From Amphimedon queenslandica (lineage: Eukaryota > Porifera > Demospongiae > Haplosclerida > Niphatidae): a stretch of 64,000 nucleotides of DNA. Numbering within the stretch: position 1 is the stretch's first letter; every line of letters begins with the position of its first letter. Where the stretch lies: the NCBI RefSeq assembly GCF_000090795.2, contig NW_003546363.1:117889-181888 (forward strand). Reading direction: 5' to 3'. The notes below the pieces were generated by a model, which worked only from the letters and a program-made list of their open reading frames with translations, was not told the DNA's origin and made no database searches. Positions 25,073 to 34,573 of this stretch are shown here, piece after piece. The translations under genes were made by a program, and so were the position numbers.

Positions 25073-25687
25073 ATGTCTACTTCTTACAAGCTCATTTACT
25101 TTAACATCAGAGGCCGTGGGGAGGTAACTCGCTACCTATTCGCCCAGGCAGGAGTCTCATACACTGATGAACGAATTGAAAACAAAGACTGGCCAGCACT
25201 CAAGCCTCTCACCCAGTACGGGTTCCTGCCAACTCTTGAGCTCAATGGCGGAGAGCATTCAATCACAGGTTCCCTTGTAATCCCTCGCTATCTTGCCGAG
25301 CGCCCTGAATTCAATCTGGCCGGGGCCAATCCTATAGAGAACGCACAGATTGCTGGTGTTGCCAATTTTCTTCAAGACCTGGAGCATGCCATATTAAAGC
25401 TTGTCCGTGTCAAAGACAATAAAGAAGAAGTAACGAAGGATTTCACCGAGGTCCAAGTTCCTAATTTTTTTGGCAAGCTGGATGGCTTTTGCTCCACCGG
25501 TGGATATCTTTTCCAAGACAAGCTCACCTGGGTCGACTTTTACTTTTATGAGCTCTATGAGTGGATTGTTGCAGTCATGCCGAATATCTTGGACAACTAT
25601 TCGTCTTTGAAGAAACTGACGACTACAATAGAAAATCTTCCCAACATTGCAAAGTGGATTAAGGACCGTCCCCAGTCTGCCTACTAG
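25073..25687 (+). CDS. Sigma-class glutathione S-transferase, GST 1 (most divergent)
   Basis: Sigma GSTs conjugate glutathione to electrophiles; the vertebrate relative is prostaglandin D synthase. The 204-residue single-exon frame starts MSTSYKLIYFNIRGRGEVTR; the Tyr of LIYF is at the catalytic position near residue 8-9. The thioredoxin-like domain ends with SLVIPRYLAE in the place of the family's QSLAIARYL glutathione-binding segment. The all-helical domain follows and ends NIAKWIKDRPQSAY, like the vertebrate VANWIKRRPQT. The ATG at 25073 is the start common to all eight copies. It is the least similar member: it lacks the PFGxxPVLEE segment (it has YGFLPTLELNGG). Confidence 0.9.
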   Translation: MSTSYKLIYFNIRGRGEVTRYLFAQAGVSYTDERIENKDWPALKPLTQYGFLPTLELNGGEHSITGSLVIPRYLAERPEFNLAGANPIENAQIAGVANFLQDLEHAILKLVRVKDNKEEVTKDFTEVQVPNFFGKLDGFCSTGGYLFQDKLTWVDFYFYELYEWIVAVMPNILDNYSSLKKLTTTIENLPNIAKWIKDRPQSAY

Positions 25688-25926
25688 ATGCATTGGACTT
25701 TGAGCCTACAGTGAAATTGATTTTTTTAACCTTAGTAATAGTCTAGTTGTGTGCTTAGGTAACTGCTCTATAACTATATTTATGATTGATTGATTGATTT
25801 TTTAGAATTTTCTTTATTAAAAAATTATATGCTGTTCTTAAAACAACACGTCCATTTATTCTTACCACACTTTAACCACAGCGTATAAGACAGATAAGAT
25901 TATTAAGGGCTCTAATTAAAAAGAAC

Positions 25927-26538
25927 ATGTCTGACTTCAAGCTGTATTACTTTCCATTCAAAGGCAGAGCAGAGCCAATCAGAATCCTCTTTGCCTACAA
26001 GGGAATCAAGTATGAGGACATACGTATACCTAAAGACAAGTGGCTAGAGTTCAAGCCCCAGACACCATTTGGATCTATGCCAGTTCTTGAAGAGGGAGGA
26101 AAGAAACTAGGAGGGAGTCTTGTTGTATTGCGTTACTTGGCTGAGAAGCCAGAATTTGGTGCTGCTGGAAGCAATGCTTGGGAGAATGCCTGGCTGGCAA
26201 ATATTGCTGATTTTGTTAACGACTTTTCAAATGAACTCATTAAAGTCGTATTTGAAAAGGACGAAGATAAGAAAAAGGAACTGGATGCAAAATTCATTGC
26301 CGAAACTGTTCCAAAGTACCTTGGAAGGTTAAACGAGATGGCTACAAGCACCGGATATCTTTGCTGTAATAGACTCACCTATCCTGATATCTTTTTGTAT
26401 TATATGATTATTGGGATTGCACAGCAAAGGCCACAAGTCCTTGAAAGTTATTCGGGTCTCTTGCAACTTATTTCGAATGTGGAGTCTGATCCTAACATTG
26501 CCAAGTGGCTGAAGGAACGACCACAAACTGATATATAG
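25927..26538 (+). CDS. Sigma-class glutathione S-transferase, GST 2
   Basis: 203 residues in one exon, starting MSDFKLYYFPFKGRAEPIRI. Tyr at the YYF segment fits the catalytic residue. PFGSMPVLEEGGKKLGGSLV and VLRYLAEKPEF form the glutathione-binding part. The end, NIAKWLKERPQTDI, matches the family. Residues RLTYPDIFLYY replace the usual RLTWPDLQLY. With GST 3 it forms an FGSMPVLEEGG subgroup, distinct from the FGVMPVLEEDG subgroup of GST 4 to 8. Confidence 0.92.
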   Translation: MSDFKLYYFPFKGRAEPIRILFAYKGIKYEDIRIPKDKWLEFKPQTPFGSMPVLEEGGKKLGGSLVVLRYLAEKPEFGAAGSNAWENAWLANIADFVNDFSNELIKVVFEKDEDKKKELDAKFIAETVPKYLGRLNEMATSTGYLCCNRLTYPDIFLYYMIIGIAQQRPQVLESYSGLLQLISNVESDPNIAKWLKERPQTDI

Positions 26539-26829
26539 AACTTTGTAGTAGTAGAACAATAATCAATAGCTAATTACTATTAGAGTAACATAACAAGAAT
26601 AGCTGTTATGTAAATTTGAATCATCCCACCAGAGTATGTGCATATCAGTCAATTTTGAAGTCTCTGACATTTTTGTTGCTTTAAAATTATTATAAATACA
26701 TGCAAGTTGCCACACCCCTGCTTATCTCGTGCTCTTATCAAAATGATCTAGAGGTGACAACTTCACTCCTCTGACCTCTAATTTTTTCAGCCCTTGCCCT
26801 TGGAGATTTTTCACTCGATAGTTGAGAAG

Positions 26830-27432
26830 ATGTCTGAATACAAGCTTTATTACTTTAATGGCAAAGGCAGAGCTGAAGCAATTAGGCTTCTTTTTGCCTA
26901 CAAGGGAATCAAGTATGAAGACATACGTTTACAAGGAGAGAAGTGGACTGAATTCAAGCCCCAGACACCATTTGGATCTATGCCAGTCCTTGAAGAGGGA
27001 GGAAAGAAGTTAGCAGGGAGTCTTGTTGTATTGCGTTACTTGGGTGAGAAGTTTGGTCTTGCTGGTAGCAATGCATGGGAGAATGCTCAAATTGCGAGCA
27101 TATCTGATTTCACGAATGATTTCTTGACAGAAGCTATTAAGCTACATTTTGAGAAAGACGAGACAAAAAAAGCAGAGTTGCAAAAGAGAATGCAGGAGGA
27201 GTTGGTCCCCAAGTATCTTGGAAAGCTCAATGAGCTCGCAACCGATGGCTACCTGTTTGGTAACAGCTTCACTTGGGTTGATTTCCAGCTTTTTCATATG
27301 TTTCAAGGTATGGACGAGAAGTTTCCAGGAGTCAAAGGCATGTTCCCAAATTTGGACAAGCTTAAGGCAAACGTGGAGGCCAACGAAAATGTTGCAAAGT
27401 GGTTGAAGGAACGACCCGAGACACCATTTTAA
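26830..27432 (+). CDS. Sigma-class glutathione S-transferase, GST 3
   Basis: 200 residues in one exon, starting MSEYKLYYFNGKGRAEAIRL. The catalytic Tyr segment, the PFGSMPVLEEGGKKLAGSLV glutathione site and the VAKWLKERPETPF C-terminus are all present. The start at 26830 follows the family pattern, although the open frame extends upstream without another ATG. The helical domain has SFTWVDFQLFHMF. Downstream lies more than 1 kb of repeats before GST 4. Confidence 0.92.
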   Translation: MSEYKLYYFNGKGRAEAIRLLFAYKGIKYEDIRLQGEKWTEFKPQTPFGSMPVLEEGGKKLAGSLVVLRYLGEKFGLAGSNAWENAQIASISDFTNDFLTEAIKLHFEKDETKKAELQKRMQEELVPKYLGKLNELATDGYLFGNSFTWVDFQLFHMFQGMDEKFPGVKGMFPNLDKLKANVEANENVAKWLKERPETPF

Positions 27433-27509
27433 CTTGTTAAACTATCTATTTTAGTTCTGTACTCTTAGATAGATCTATTAGAATGATCTTTTTTAAAATT
27501 AATTTTTAG

Positions 27510-28640
27510 TTAATTGGGGCGAGCCTGAGCGAGCCCCACATAAACGAGATGAGTCTGTTTGTCTGTCTGTCCATGGTCCATCTATGGTCTGTCTATGGTC
27601 CATCTATGGTCTGTCTGTCTGTCTGTACACGTACGTCACCTCTATTTATAATTTTTAGTTAATTGGGGCGAGCCTGAGCGAGCCCCACATAAACGAGATG
27701 AGTCTGTTTGTCTGTCTGTCCATGGTCCATCTATGGTCTGTCTGTCTGTACACGTACGTCACCTCTATTTATAATTTTTAGTTAATTGGGGCGAGCCTGA
27801 GCGAGCCCCACATAAACGAGATGAGTATGTTTGTCTGTCTGTCCATTGTCCATCTATGGTCTGTCTGTCTGTACACGTACGTCACCCCTATTTATGCGTA
27901 ATACGGTAGATGCTATGCATTGAAAAGGGTATATAAATTCAGTTTTCAATATTTCATTAAAAATGGGAGTGGCCACAATGAAATAAAATGGCGACCAACA
28001 CACGGGGAAAAGTCATGAGTTTTCTAGGCTCTAGCAGCAAAATATGACAGAAATTCTGTCCAAAGGCTTCTCCAACAGCCAGGAAAGGTTATAGATGCAA
28101 TAAAGTAACTATGAAACTTGTTTTTGCTGATAATTCAACTTACTGTACTCGCATACTACTGTCCAAAGCAACGGCAAGGAATGTCAAGAAAGCAGATACC
28201 GTATAGCGGAAAATTTTCGTGGTCCAAAATTTTCGTGGATCCGTCCAAAAATCAATTTCGTGGCTTTTAATTTTCGTGGTTTTCTACAATTCGGCCATCT
28301 TAAACCGTATAAAATCAATTTTTGCGGATTTTATTTTCGTGGATTTTGAAAAAAACGCGAAATCCGCGAAAATTTTGGGCCACGAAAATTTTCCGCTATA
28401 CGGTATGCATGCCATCTTTATTGATGTGAACGACTTTGAATGTCAGTCTAAGCCTGAACTAACTTGGACTACATTGCTACAGTTGCCTTTCCAATTGCTA
28501 AACTTGATTTGATTACAAAGGTAGGTCAAGAACTACACTGCACTCAATCAAGTTCTGAGCTGCTTAAGTTGCACTGTCATGAGTATTGTTAGTCTGTCAA
28601 TATCTATTGTATGTACATTGCTTTACTTGCTTAGGCTCGC
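27510..28640. mobile_element. Compound repeat element bounded by GGGGCGAGCC-type ends
   Basis: Three direct copies of a block beginning TTAATTGGGGCGAGCCTGAG start at about 27513, 27660 and 27782. Each runs through GTCTGTCTGTCC-type runs and TACACGTACGTCACC. The inverse of the first motif, GCTTAGGCTCGCCCC, appears at about 28632-28646, so the ends are inverted. The interior has no coding sequence I recognise and contains a separate nested miniature element at 28199-28403. This fills the gap between GST 3 and GST 4. Confidence 0.55.
28199..28403. mobile_element. Miniature inverted-repeat element, TA target duplication
   Basis: The ends are CCGTATAGCGGAAAATTTTC at 28199 and its reverse complement ending CTATACGG at 28403, with more than 30 matching bases on each side. 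A TA dinucleotide flanks each end (28197-28198 and 28404-28405), as in Tc1/mariner-type elements. The interior repeats TTTTCGTGG motifs. It has no transposase; the 97-residue frame crossing it is chance. Confidence 0.85.
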
Positions 28641-28802
28641 CCCTTCAATGTTTTACATTCGTCTAGTATTATTATTAATTTTTTGATGTAGATATTGAGG
28701 GTAATGGATATCCTGTTTTATAATGCAGTAATTAAGCCCTAGGCCAAGTAATTAGGGAAGAAGACTCATCATCCACTCGTTTTCAGTCTCAAGTAGAAAG
28801 GC

Positions 28803-29408
28803 ATGGCTAGCTATAAGCTTTTCTATTTCCCAATAAGAGGAGCAGGAGAGCCAGTGAGACTCTTACTCGCACACAAAGAGATCAAGTATGAAGACATCCG
28901 CATAGCAAGAGAAGACTGGCCAAAGGAGAAGCCTAACATGCCATTTGGAGTCATACCCGTCCTGGAAGAAGATGGAAAGAAGCTTGGAGGCAGTACTGTC
29001 ATCCTCCGATATTTGGGAGAGAAGCATGGCTTGGCTGGGTCCAATGCATGGGACAACGCCCATCTAGCCAACATATCTGACTTTATAAAGGATTTTACCA
29101 ATGAGCTGGTCAAGGTCTACCACGAAACAGACGAGACGAAAAAGCAAGAGCTCCAGAAACGTCTCGCTGAGGAAGTGTTTCCAAAATATTTTGGAAAGCT
29201 AAACGAATTGGCAGCCGCCACTGGGTATTTTTGCTGTGGTCATCTGACGTGGCCTGATCTCCAGCTCTATTGTGTTCTGGATTATATCTTAAAGGGACAT
29301 CCAGAAGTGCTTTCAAACTTCTCTGGACTTACTAGTCTGAGGAAGAACATTGAAGCTGATGCCAACATGAGCAAGTGGATAAAGGAACGACCAGAGACTG
29401 ACCAATGA
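28803..29408 (+). CDS. Sigma-class glutathione S-transferase, GST 4
   Basis: 201 residues in one exon, starting MASYKLFYFPIRGAGEPVRL. It belongs to the tight subgroup of GST 4 to 8: FGVIPVLEEDGKKLGG, VILRYLGEKHGLAGS, LTWPDLQLYCVLDYILKGHP and MSKWIKERPETDQ. The catalytic Tyr segment (LFYF) is intact. The TATA module found upstream of later copies is not evident here. A GTTTTCAG just upstream of the ATG resembles a 3' splice site, so a 5'-UTR intron is possible. A short MOCS2B exon relic follows downstream. Confidence 0.92.
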   Translation: MASYKLFYFPIRGAGEPVRLLLAHKEIKYEDIRIAREDWPKEKPNMPFGVIPVLEEDGKKLGGSTVILRYLGEKHGLAGSNAWDNAHLANISDFIKDFTNELVKVYHETDETKKQELQKRLAEEVFPKYFGKLNELAAATGYFCCGHLTWPDLQLYCVLDYILKGHPEVLSNFSGLTSLRKNIEADANMSKWIKERPETDQ

Positions 29409-29504
29409 TTCTGAGCTAATTTTTATTGTTTATCTTGATCCCATAGGCTTTTCCTCATCATAGCTCATCATGTAGCCTTTCATTTTATTATAGTTATTAG
29501 CAAT

Positions 29505-29585
29505 TAAAATAATTCTAAGGTTCTCCCTCAACCTTGTTGGGTTTCCATTGATCCTTAGTTCCTGACCATCTTCACACACCTCCTG
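29505..29585 (-). pseudogene. MOCS2B last-exon relic downstream of GST 4
   Basis: On the reverse strand this matches the last coding exon of MOCS2B at 36137-36217, recognisable from GGTTTCCATTGATCC and CACACACCTCCTGCAAGCC against the working copy. It is more diverged than the other relics. I do not see a penultimate-exon relic in the following 350 bases. Confidence 0.6.
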
Positions 29586-29934
29586 CAAGCCAAAAGGAAA
29601 CATATACATGAAGCCACACAAATTTTAAAAACTACATTGCACTACAGCAATCAAATTTTGAGCCACAACTTTAAAGAGAACCTGCATGAGCACTGTGCTA
29701 TACCAATTGCATCAAAGTGCAGCAAAATGACTAGACATTTACACAAGTATCTAGTATGATCTACCAGTATCTCCCTATCATTCAAATGTATAATTGCTGC
29801 ACTTAAGTATTAGGTATGTCCCTGCTATTACAGTAGTTATAGGTTACATACACGCAGCAAATCTAGCAGTTATTAAAGGTTATTAAAATATCTCGTGGCA
29901 CCACTTTTTCAGTCTTTTTGAGAAAGAGAAAGAC

Positions 29935-30540
29935 ATGGCTAACTATAAGCTTTTCTATTTTCCAGGCCGAGGAACAGCAGAGGCAGTGAGACTCTTATTC
30001 GCACACAAGGAGATCAAGTATGAGGACATTCGCATAGCAGGAGAAGAGTGGCAGAAGGAGAAGCCAAACATGCCATTTGGAGTCATGCCAGTCCTTGAAG
30101 AAGATGGAAAGAAGCTTGGAGGCAGTGTTATCATCCTCCGATATTTGGGAGAGAAGTATGGCTTGGCTGGGTCTAATGCATGGGACAATGCCCATCTAGC
30201 CAACATATCCGACTTTATAAAGGATTTTAGCACTGAGATGTACAAGGTCCACTTTGAAAAAGATGAGACAAGAAAGCAAGAGCTCCAGAAACGTTTCACT
30301 GAGGAATTGATTCCCAAGTTCTTTGGAAAGCTGAACGAATTGGCAGCCACCACTGGGTATCTTTGTTGTGGTCGTCTGACATGGCCTGATCTCCAGCTCT
30401 TTTGTGTTCTGGATTTTATTTTAAAAGGACATCCAGAAATGCTTTCAAGTTACCCTGGACTCGCTAGTCTGAGGAAGAACGTTGAAGCTGATGCCAACAT
30501 GAGCAAGTGGATAAAGGAACGACCAGAGACTGAGTTCTGA
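29935..30540 (+). CDS. Sigma-class glutathione S-transferase, GST 5
   Basis: 201 residues in one exon, starting MANYKLFYFPGRGTAEAVRL. It has FGVMPVLEEDGKKLGGSV and ILRYLGEKYGLAGS, then RLTWPDLQLFCVLDFILKGH and MSKWIKERPETEF. Upstream, TATTAAAATATCTCGTGGCA at 29881-29900 is a diverged form of the promoter module of GST 6 to 8, 52 bases from the ATG. Its downstream MOCS2B relic is split by a hAT-like element. Confidence 0.92.
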   Translation: MANYKLFYFPGRGTAEAVRLLFAHKEIKYEDIRIAGEEWQKEKPNMPFGVMPVLEEDGKKLGGSVIILRYLGEKYGLAGSNAWDNAHLANISDFIKDFSTEMYKVHFEKDETRKQELQKRFTEELIPKFFGKLNELAATTGYLCCGRLTWPDLQLFCVLDFILKGHPEMLSSYPGLASLRKNVEADANMSKWIKERPETEF

Positions 30541-30674
30541 TTTTGCATGTTTGCTCCTAAATAAACTAAGACTATTATTAGTGACTATTCTGTAGGCTTT
30601 TTGCTCATTCATTTATAGCTAGCTACACAATTCTATAAAAATTTATTATAAATATTAGCAATGAAAATAAAGTA

Positions 30675-31441
30675 CCTCAACCTGGTTGGGTTTCCATTGG
30701 CTCTAGTGCTGGGCGATATTGAAAATTTTGAAACGATACGATATGACACGATATTGCCTAAAAATGAGGATATCGATATTCTTTATCGATAAGTTATTAA
30801 GCCACACCCATTAACTTTAATATTACTAAAATGGCTAAATAAAGCTATTTCTGAGAACAATTATTATTGAAAAACATTATAAAAACATTCTTTGGCTTCA
30901 TAATACTTCAGCTACTTCATCTACTTTCCAAGAAAATACATTCTAGTAATTTTTGAGATGTTACTCCTATAGTTAATTAACCATTTATTAAGGTTATGTA
31001 ACCATTTTGTGGGCGTGGCCTCGTTATCGATATTTTCTTCAAATTTTTTCGATATTGATAAGTATCGATACCGCATTATATCGATTAAATATCGTGAGTT
31101 TTGATATATCGCCCAGCACTAATTGGCTCTCACTATCTATCTTCATACACCTCCAACAAACCAAGAGGAGACATATACCGGTACATCTATAGATATTTAC
31201 CACAATGTGCATACAATACAGAACCAGCATGAGAATTATTCTCAGTATAATGTCTATATGTTACGTGGAATTCCCTAAGTAACAATTATTAGACTTGTAC
31301 TACAAAACACAAATACATGCCTTCTTCCATATTGTAGTAGATGCCTTAATGGCGTCAATGACATAAGATGCAGCTGAAATAGCATCATGGCAATGTTCTG
31401 AAGAGATGGCAACCATGACACTAGGTTGACCAACAGGGACT
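30675..31441 (-). pseudogene. MOCS2B last two exons, relic after GST 5, split by an element
   Basis: The last-exon relic runs from about 30675 to 30703 and resumes at 31130-31160; between the two pieces lies the inserted element with its target duplication. The penultimate-exon relic is at 31318-31441 and still shows the reverse-strand CTTCTTCCATATTGTAGTAG and GGTTGACCAACAGGGAC of the working gene. No upstream MOCS2B exons accompany it, so it cannot be functional. Confidence 0.8.
30704..31121. mobile_element. hAT-like miniature element with 8-bp target duplication
   Basis: The left end is TAGTGCTGGGCGATATTG and the right end is its near inverse, ATATCGCCCAGCACTA. Both sides are flanked by ATTGGCTC (30696-30703 and 31122-31129), an 8-bp direct repeat typical of hAT insertions. 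The 418-bp interior is AT-rich with ATCGATA-type motifs and a GTGGGCGTGGCC stretch, and has no transposase. Confidence 0.9.
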
Positions 31442-31590
31442 TTTAATAGACTGTGAGAGAGCTAGCACAGTTCTACTAATGAATATTATACCAATGCATT
31501 TGGAGCCATTTTACATATGGTCTACCAAAATTGCCCAGGTGCACAAATAGATTATACATTTGAACATAAAGTATGAAAATGGTCCCTATC

Positions 31591-31884
31591 CAGGGCCGTA
31601 GCCAGGAACTTGAAATAGGGTGTTCGGAAATTGCTGCGCGCGAAGCGCGCATCAAAAATTTAAACGAAAATGGGCGTGGTCTTAAGGCGTGGTCTTAAGT
31701 TACGCGTACGTCTCAGCCATGTGCTGACCAGCTAAAATGGCTATCTGTGCTTCTCGCTGCTGCCAAAATGCTAATCCTGCTTTTGCAGTGCTGTTCTTCA
31801 TGACAGGAGCTAATCTAAAACTTTTTTGCAGCTACAACAGGGGGTTCGTCCGAACCCCCCGAACCCCCCCTGGCTACGGGCCTG
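31591..31884. mobile_element. Short inverted-end element, CAGGGCCGTAGCCAG ends
   Basis: The left end CAGGGCCGTAGCCAGGAAC at 31591 pairs with TGGCTACGGGCCTG ending at 31884. CTATC flanks both sides (31586-31590 and 31885-31889), a likely 5-bp target duplication. Inside is a strong hairpin around TGCGCGCGAAGCGCGCA. It has no credible gene; the 71-residue frame across it is accidental. It lies just before the GST 6 promoter. Confidence 0.75.
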
Positions 31885-31930
31885 CTATCATGGGACCATT
31901 TGAAATGTATAATGGTGCACATGCAGCAGT

Positions 31931-31968
31931 TATTAAGGCTATAAAAACATAGATATCTCGTGGTCTCG
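31931..31968 (+). promoter_or_regulatory. GST 6 promoter module (TATA box plus TCTCGTGGTCTCG)
   Basis: TATTAAGGCTATAAAAACAT is followed by TATCTCGTGGTCTCG, 92 bases from the ATG to the TATA box. The same ordered pair stands before GST 7 and GST 8. Confidence 0.7.
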
Positions 31969-32030
31969 TATGAAAAAAGAAACTTGCAGTTAGAAACACT
32001 CAGAATCTCATATTCGTTTTTCAGAAAGAT

Positions 32031-32636
32031 ATGGCTACCTATAAACTTTTCTATTTCCCAGCTCGAGGAGCAGGAGAGCCAGTGAGACTCTTATTCGCAC
32101 ACAAGGAGATCAAGTATGAGGACATTCGCCTAGCAGGAGAAGAGTGGCAGAAGGAGAAGCCAAACACGCCATTTGGAGTCATGCCAGTCCTGGAAGAAGA
32201 TGGAAAGAAGCTCGGAGGCAGTGCTGTCATCCTCCGATATTTGGGAGAGAAGTATGGCTTGGCTGGGTCTAATGCATGGGACAATGCCCATCTAGCTAAC
32301 ATATCTGACTTTATAAAGGATTTTACCAATGAGCTGGTCAAAGTTCGCTACGAGAAAGATGAGACAAGAAAGCAAGAGCTCCAGAAGCGTCTCGCTGAAG
32401 AAGTCTTTCCAAAATATCTTGGAAAGCTGAATGAATTGACAGCCGCCACTGGGTATCTTTGTTGTGGTCGTCTGACATGGCCTGATCTCCAGCTCTACAA
32501 TATTCTGGATTATATCTTAAAGGGACATCCAGAAGTGCTTTCAAACTTCTCTGGACTCACTAGTCTGAGGAAGAACATTGAAGCTGATGCCAACATGAGC
32601 AAGTGGATAAAGGAACGACCAGAGACTGAGAATTGA
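32031..32636 (+). CDS. Sigma-class glutathione S-transferase, GST 6
   Basis: 201 residues in one exon, starting MATYKLFYFPARGAGEPVRL. Family segments FGVMPVLEEDGKKLGGSAV, ILRYLGEKYGLAGS, RLTWPDLQLYNILDYILKGH and MSKWIKERPETEN are intact, as is the catalytic Tyr region. Differences from GST 7 and GST 8 are concentrated in the helical domain (KVRYEKDET, LYNILDY), where the electrophile substrate binds. A TTTTTCAG sits 8 bases before the ATG. Confidence 0.93.
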   Translation: MATYKLFYFPARGAGEPVRLLFAHKEIKYEDIRLAGEEWQKEKPNTPFGVMPVLEEDGKKLGGSAVILRYLGEKYGLAGSNAWDNAHLANISDFIKDFTNELVKVRYEKDETRKQELQKRLAEEVFPKYLGKLNELTAATGYLCCGRLTWPDLQLYNILDYILKGHPEVLSNFSGLTSLRKNIEADANMSKWIKERPETEN

Positions 32637-32771
32637 TTTTGCACATTTTGCTGCTAAAAACAAACTAAGACTATTGTGATTAGTAACTATTGATTCCTAT
32701 TCCCTGAGTACACCTTTTTTCATTTTTCTTTTAAACAAAATTATTATTAATAGCAGCAAAAAATATGATTT

Positions 32772-33196
32772 TAAGGTGCTCCTTTATCTTCATTGAGCCA
32801 TTTGCCCTCCTTGTTGGCTTTCCATTGACCCTCACCATCTTTATACACCTCGTACAAACCCAGTGAATGCATATACATGAAGCCACACAAATGATATACC
32901 ACCATCAGTACACAGTTGATATAAAGGCGTTAAAATAAATAACCATTGATAAGAATGTGGTTTATATTGTAGTACTCTAGAACTACTATATAACATGAAA
33001 TTCCCTGAAGTAACAAATTACTTGTACTACAAAACACAAGTACTAGGCATGCCTTCTTTCATATTGTATTCTAGATGCCTTAATGAGTAATAATGACATC
33101 AATGATATAAGAATAAGATATAGCTCAAAAATGGCATCATGACAGAGTTCTGAAGAGACGGCAACTATGACACTGGGTTGACCAACAGGTACTTCA
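32772..33196 (-). pseudogene. MOCS2B last two exons, relic after GST 6
   Basis: The last-exon relic is at about 32772-32852 and the penultimate-exon relic at about 33052-33196, both on the reverse strand and in the working order. The penultimate relic has an insertion of about 20 bases around TAATGAGTAATAATGACATC compared with the working exon, which would disrupt its frame. The earlier MOCS2B exons are absent. Confidence 0.82.
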
Positions 33197-33441
33197 ATAG
33201 ACTGTGAGATAGCACAGTCTACTAATGAATACTATACCAATGCCTACCCAGCCATTTTACATATGGTCTGCCGAAAACCACATTGTAGCAAAATTTGAAC
33301 ATGAAGCATAAAAATTTTCCCTATCACGGGCCATTTCGGTTTGAAATGTATTGGTGCTTTTCAGCATTGGCCATTGGATAAGCCCCTGCTAACTAAATTT
33401 AGAGACTACATGCAGCAAATCTGGCTGTATACATGCAGCAG

Positions 33442-33475
33442 TTATTAAGGCTATAAAAATATCTCGTGGTCTCGT
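33442..33475 (+). promoter_or_regulatory. GST 7 promoter module
   Basis: TTATTAAGGCTATAAAAATA (TATA box at 33451-33460) runs straight into TCTCGTGGTCTCGTG, 68 bases before the ATG. A matching ATACATGCAGCA lies just upstream here and before GST 8. Confidence 0.7.
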
Positions 33476-33518
33476 GTGAAAGAAGAAAGTTGCACTCAGA
33501 ATCGTTTTTCAGAAAAAC

Positions 33519-34124
33519 ATGGCTACTTATAAACTTTTCTATTTCCCAATGAGAGGAGCAGTAGAGCCAGTGAGACTCTTATTCGCACACAAAGAGATCA
33601 AGTATGAGGACATTCGCCTAGCAGGAGAAGACTGGCAGAAGGAGAAGCCAAACACCCCATTTGGAGTCATGCCCGTCCTGGAAGAAGATGGAAAGAAGCT
33701 TGGAGGCAGTACTGTCATCCTCCGATATTTGGGAGAGAAGCATGGCTTGGCTGGGTCTAATGCATGGGACAATGCCCATCTAGCTAACATATCTGACTTT
33801 ATGATGGATTTTGGTAACGAGCTGGTCAAAGTCCACTATGAAAAAGACGAGACAAGAAAGCAAGAGCTCCAGAAACGTCTCGCTGAGGAAGTAATTCCAA
33901 AATATTTTGGAAAGCTGAACGAATTGACAGCCTCCACTGGGTATCTTTGCTGTGGTCGTCTGACGTGGCCTGATCTCCAGCTCTATTGTGTTCTGGATTA
34001 TGTCTTAAAGGGACATCCAGAAGTGCTTTCAAATTTCTCTGGACTCGCTAGTCTGAGGAAGAACATTGAAGCTGATGCCAACATAAGCAAGTGGATAAAG
34101 GAACGACCACAGACTGAGCAGTGA
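33519..34124 (+). CDS. Sigma-class glutathione S-transferase, GST 7
   Basis: 201 residues in one exon, starting MATYKLFYFPMRGAVEPVRL. FGVMPVLEEDGKKLGGSTV, ILRYLGEKHGLAGS, RLTWPDLQLYCVLDYVLKGH and ISKWIKERPQTEQ are intact. The DFMMDFGNELVKVH segment differs from the DFIKDF form of its neighbours. The promoter module and TTTTTCAG leader match GST 6, so the whole transcription unit was duplicated. Confidence 0.93.
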   Translation: MATYKLFYFPMRGAVEPVRLLFAHKEIKYEDIRLAGEDWQKEKPNTPFGVMPVLEEDGKKLGGSTVILRYLGEKHGLAGSNAWDNAHLANISDFMMDFGNELVKVHYEKDETRKQELQKRLAEEVIPKYFGKLNELTASTGYLCCGRLTWPDLQLYCVLDYVLKGHPEVLSNFSGLASLRKNIEADANISKWIKERPQTEQ

Positions 34125-34211
34125 TTTTGCACATTTGCTGCTAAATGAACCAAGACTCTATTGAAATTTATAAATATAAATAGTAGTGAAAAAATATTAA
34201 AAATTAATTTC

Positions 34212-34573
34212 TAAGGTACTCTTTTATCTTCATTAAGCCATTTGCACTCCTTGTTGGCTTTCCATTGACCCTCGCCATCTTCATGCACCTCCTACAAACC
34301 AAGTGAATGCATATAGATGAAGCCATACAAATGGTATACCACCAATATATATATATAAAGGTGTTAAAATAAATAACCATTAATAAGACTGTGGTTTATA
34401 TAGTAGTACTCTAGGACTACATACTACAAAACACAAATGATGGACATGCCTTCTTCCATATTGTAGTAGATGCTTTAATGGCGTCAATGACACAGAATAC
34501 AGCTGAAATGGCATCATGATAATGTTCTGAAGAGACAGCAAGCATGACACTGGGTTGACCAACAGGGACTTCA
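34212..34573 (-). pseudogene. MOCS2B last two exons, relic after GST 7
   Basis: The last-exon relic lies at about 34212-34293 and the penultimate at about 34450-34573 on the reverse strand. This is the least decayed relic, sharing ATTAAGCCATTTGCACTCC and GGTTGACCAACAGGGACTTC with the working exons. No other MOCS2B exon is near, so it is non-functional. Confidence 0.85.

Noticed and set aside
28219-28512. 97-residue frame on the + strand
   Set aside because: It lies across the miniature element arms (VVFYNSAILNR and similar) and has no homologue I recognise; low-complexity inverted sequence explains it.
31737-31952. 71-residue frame upstream of GST 6
   Set aside because: It spans the end of the inverted-end element and the GST 6 promoter, so it cannot be a conserved gene.
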